Below, piece by piece: positions 61,411 through 64,000 of a stretch of 64,000 bases of DNA. The stretch is from Leishmania martiniquensis (taxonomy: Eukaryota; Euglenozoa; Kinetoplastea; Trypanosomatida; Trypanosomatidae). How positions within the stretch are numbered: the stretch's first letter is position 1; each line of letters opens with the position of its first letter. The translations under genes were made by a program, and so were the position numbers. The notes under the pieces were generated by a model. That model was given only the letters and a program-made list of their open reading frames with translations. It was not told where the DNA came from and made no database searches. The DNA is taken from positions 752,501 to 816,500 of the forward strand of contig NC_090163.1 of the NCBI RefSeq assembly GCF_017916325.1. Reading direction: 5' to 3'.

Positions 61411-61932
61411 TTAGAAGTAACCGACAGACCAGTTGTAGCTGCCCATTGGACCGCCGTACTTCACGTAAGGGTGCATAAGCACGTCGTGCAGCGGCGGGCG
61501 CCACACGTCGCTATGGTAGAAGAATTTGCGGAACTCTGACGTGAGTCCTACGTAACCCTTGTCGATGAGATTCTCCTTCTCGTAGCGGTAGCGCTTGTAA
61601 CTTGAAATGAAGCAGCGCAGGTTAACTTCAGCGGTCTGGTACGGGAGGTGCGCGGCTTGGCGTTCCGCGAACTCGATCATCATTTCCATGTTATAGCGCT
61701 CACGCTCTGGGCGTACCCACGCGCCAAAGATGGAGATACCAGCGATGATGGCAACCACGGTGCGGCCTGTGAACCAGCGCTTACCATACACCGGGTACAC
61801 TCGGACAGCGGGGTAACCACCAGGAATCACGCGCTCCTGGCGGTAGGCCTGGCTGCTAAACCATGTGTAAAACGCCTTTGTGTCCGTCGGCACTGGGTCA
61901 CGCACCAACCAGCGAGCAGTAGCGCGCAGCAT
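61411..61932 (-). CDS. GRIM-19/NDUFA13-like subunit of mitochondrial complex I
   Basis: Encodes 173 residues. The plan matches NDUFA13 (144 residues in human): a Gly-Gly-Tyr-Pro block (38-41, IPGGYPAVRVYP), one transmembrane span (about 57-72, GRTVVAIIAGISIFGAWV), a charged stretch RPERERYNMEMMIEFAERQAA as a long helix with the family's RER motif, then LPYQTAEVNLR, which corresponds to the LPLLQAE block, and a C-terminal WRPPLHDVL that corresponds to WVPPL. An N-terminal extension of about 30 residues (MLRATARWLVRDP) may be a mitochondrial targeting region. GRIM-19 sits at the junction of the matrix and membrane arms of complex I and is needed for assembly. The downstream neighbours in this window are not complex I genes. 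Assignment is by motif order, not alignment. Confidence 0.87.
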   Translation of the reverse strand: MLRATARWLVRDPVPTDTKAFYTWFSSQAYRQERVIPGGYPAVRVYPVYGKRWFTGRTVVAIIAGISIFGAWVRPERERYNMEMMIEFAERQAAHLPYQTAEVNLRCFISSYKRYRYEKENLIDKGYVGLTSEFRKFFYHSDVWRPPLHDVLMHPYVKYGGPMGSYNWSVGYF

Positions 61933-61965
61933 GATGAAGAGCTAACAGAGGTAGAGGATGAAACG
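61933..61965 (-). promoter_or_regulatory. candidate trans-splice acceptor for the GRIM-19-like gene
   Basis: On the minus strand a CT-rich run (CCTCTACCTCTGTT) is followed by AG at 61943-61942, nine bases before the ATG at 61932. This is the textbook trypanosomatid arrangement and supports the chosen start. Confidence 0.45.
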
Positions 61966-63036
61966 CAAGTGTACCCCCACGGGAGGGGCGCGCCACGAGC
62001 ACAAGAATATATATATATATATGCGCGGTTCCTATGGAAGGTGGAAGCGGGCGGTGAAGTTTGTATGATGAGGCAGCTCGGCGTTGTCCTTGCAGCTACC
62101 ACAGGCGTTGTTTTGACTTCCGATTTCTCTTTCCTGTTTCGCAGCTGATAGGAAGAGGAAGAGGATGGTGGAAGCAGTGACCGAAGCTGTGGCGATAAAA
62201 AACGGCCGTGCAACTACCACGGATATCGGGAAACCCGGAGGGGCTTCTGCGGCGCATATTTAGTTGTGTGCAGGAAATGTGGTAGAGATACGGGAGATGT
62301 AGAGAGAGCACGAAAGCAGCTGATTGGCGAACAGCAGGCGCTGGCGCGATTTCGACTAGCCAAACAAAGGAGAGAGCCCAGGAAAGGGGCGGCATCCGTG
62401 AAGCAGAACAGCGCGAGCTGGATGAGGAGCGAAGCACAGCACCGCTTTCGAAAGTCGGCATAAAAGGCACTGAGGTGCTGAGGTAGCAGTTGGTGTTCGT
62501 GCGCACAGTAAAAGGAGCACGAGAGCTTTAATAGGGGACACGCCAAGCGTAGCGCTTCATGGGCCCTTGCTGCTGCTATTCTGTGTTTATGTGTATGTGT
62601 ATGTGTGTCTGTTGTGTGATGTGTGTGGCCAAAGAGTTACGACAGACTGAAAGACACGAGATGGTGAATGGTAGAGGGGGGAAGGTGTCTCCTCCTCCCC
62701 CGCCTCACGGCGCCGGTCCAACCTCGAGCAACGACAGAAGGCGCTGCATCGTCAAACACCAGCCAAGCATGAGGCTACAACGTGCAGACGGTGCGGCACA
62801 CCACAGCTTTATATACATACACTGGTTAGTGACTGCACTGCACGAAACGAGGAGGAGGCTGAGGTGCATAGGCCAGACCCTTTGCCTGGTCAACCCTCCC
62901 CCTCTTTCGGCTCCCACTCTCTCACACACAGGGTCGCACTCACGCACATAAGCCGGTGTCTCATTACTAAGCCTTCTCCAGCGCAAGGCAGCAGCAGGTA
63001 AAGTAAGGATAAACGGAAGCGTCAAGACGTGGATCC
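61966..63036. other. intergenic between DPCD and the GRIM-19-like gene
   Basis: No gene supported. A TA run lies at 62006-62023 and TG-rich sequence at 62580-62640. The longest minus frames (62096-62506, 61827-62213) are Ser/Leu/Pro-rich and uninformative. It should hold the DPCD 3' UTR. Confidence 0.5.
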
Positions 63037-63633
63037 CTACTGTTGCTTGCAGTCGGAGTTGCTTTCATCGACGCGCTTTGAGGGCATTGACGCGCGCTCC
63101 TTCCGCGCAGCAGCCTCGGCGGTCAGCACAGAAAGTGGCTTCTTGTATTGGATGATGAGTGTTTGATGCTTCACATCATAGGACAGGTGTGCACTCTCCA
63201 ACGGTATGCGCGCGCGCTCCAGGTCCGGAATATCGAGCCTCTTGAAGTACTTCTTGTTTGACGTGCGCACTACAATCTTACCGACAGTGTCCCCGTCCTC
63301 ACGCTCGATCGCGACAGAAAACACGTCTCTGGGGTACGGGAGATTCCGAATTCGCACCACGTAGTTTTCCTTTGTGTCCTGCCGCACGACCACAGGGCTA
63401 CCGCTCGCTTCTACAATCAAAGTTCGATCCAGGTTGCGTGATGGTGCCTCGGTGCCAACCTCTATCGTCCACTCAGACAAGCCGCCGAGGGAATCGCGGC
63501 TGCGGCGCTTTCTCAGCAGCAGGGCATCTGTCACCACGTCGTACTCCTCAACCATCTCGCTCCCATCGGTGAACTTGGACGTTATCAGCCTACGGTCCCC
63601 GCGTATTACAGACGACCTGGGCTCTGCGAGCAT
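63037..63633 (-). CDS. DPCD: DPCD family ciliary protein
   Basis: Encodes 198 residues, close to the 203 of human DPCD, and matches along its length. Near the N-terminus, GDRRLITSKFTDGSEMVEEY is followed by LLLRKRR and the WTIEVG block. The family core VVRIRNLPYPRDVFSV (91-106), then KIVVRTSNKKYFKRLDIPDL (118-137) and a C-terminal LIIQYKKP complete the match. DPCD (deleted in primary ciliary dyskinesia) is conserved in ciliated eukaryotes and has been linked to R2TP/RUVBL chaperone function and axonemal dynein assembly, so a cytoplasmic role in building the flagellum is expected here. There is no signal peptide or membrane span. The start is the first Met of the frame; upstream on the minus strand is a pyrimidine-rich tract with an AG. 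Confidence 0.95.
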   Translation of the reverse strand: MLAEPRSSVIRGDRRLITSKFTDGSEMVEEYDVVTDALLLRKRRSRDSLGGLSEWTIEVGTEAPSRNLDRTLIVEASGSPVVVRQDTKENYVVRIRNLPYPRDVFSVAIEREDGDTVGKIVVRTSNKKYFKRLDIPDLERARIPLESAHLSYDVKHQTLIIQYKKPLSVLTAEAAARKERASMPSKRVDESNSDCKQQ

Positions 63634-64000
63634 TTTATCGAGCTTGCAGTGCGCAGAGGATACTGAGAAAGGATGGAGCCGTTGAGCACTTCGCCTGTGG
63701 GTACGACAGCTTGATGAAGCGCCCTTGAGCTCGGCCCAACCGTATGCAAGCGCCGTTTTCGTCGGTGTGGAGATGAAGGTCAGCCAAATGAGAAAAAAAA
63801 ACTGCCGCTTTCCGTCGCCCGATGGCGCCCCTGCGCTGTCTATACGAGTGGAAGAGAATGCTGCCCTTTCTTTCGAAAGAGCATATGTGCGGGCGTGGAG
63901 GCGGGTCTCTCCCCCTTCGAGCCCGGTGGCTGCGAGTGCCCCTTCCTCGTCTTGCTTGAATGTGGCTCCTTCGCGAATCGAAGAAATGCCTTCTGCCGGT
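63634..64000. other. window edge upstream of DPCD
   Basis: No gene seen. It contains the DPCD 5' flank with a CT-rich tract and candidate AG acceptors on the minus strand just upstream of 63633. Confidence 0.5.

Noticed and set aside
1..64000. tRNA, rRNA or snRNA genes
   Set aside because: I looked for tRNA-like A and B boxes and for rRNA or spliced-leader signatures and found none I could support by eye.

Overview
The window looks like nuclear DNA of a trypanosomatid flagellate of the Leishmania type. All thirteen protein genes I can support lie on the minus strand. None has an intron, third codon positions are GC-rich, and the genes are separated by kilobases of non-coding DNA that is pyrimidine-rich on the coding strand (GA-rich as printed). 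This is the layout of a polycistronic transcription unit processed by trans-splicing. The type B ribose-5-phosphate isomerase with trypanosomatid-type active-site residues and the retroposon remnants that resemble the ingi/L1Tc clade fit that assignment. The species cannot be fixed from sequence alone.

Transcription runs from high to low coordinates. In that order the genes are: DPCD (63.0-63.6 kb), a GRIM-19/NDUFA13-like complex I subunit (61.4-61.9), a CEP120-type coiled-coil protein (58.6-60.4), an unrecognised acidic protein (56.2-57.9), a serine/threonine kinase with an apparent C-terminal membrane anchor (50.8-53.5), two small paralogous two-span membrane proteins (38.0-38.5 and 36.6-37.0), an RNI-type leucine-rich-repeat protein (32.0-34.3), a TRPC4AP/TRUSS-like ubiquitin-ligase adaptor (23.8-28.1), RpiB (21.7-22.2), a mitochondrial EF-G2/GFM2-like GTPase (16.0-18.5), an S15/CocE-type serine hydrolase (9.6-11.7) and a CorA/MRS2-type transporter (4.3-6.3). 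The genes form no metabolic operon. Two themes recur: cilium/basal body (DPCD, CEP120-like) and mitochondrion (GRIM-19-like, GFM2-like, possibly the CorA protein).

The most striking non-genic feature is three families of nearly perfect direct repeats: R1 (about 2.75 kb, at 946 and 44428), R2 (854 bp, at 13887 and 39560) and R3 (639 bp, at 20643 and 35026). All six copies have the same orientation and the pairs are nested like brackets: R1-R2-R3-R3-R2-R1. R1, and the segment just upstream of the first R2, carry what look like decayed reverse-transcriptase motifs on the plus strand, opposite to the genes. R2 retains a C2H2 zinc-finger pattern. I read them as remains of ingi/L1Tc-type retroposons. 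Each nested pair could support loss or circular amplification of a defined block of genes (14.4, 25.7 or 43.5 kb). A 12.2 kb stretch without a supported gene (38.5-50.8 kb) contains R2b and R1b.
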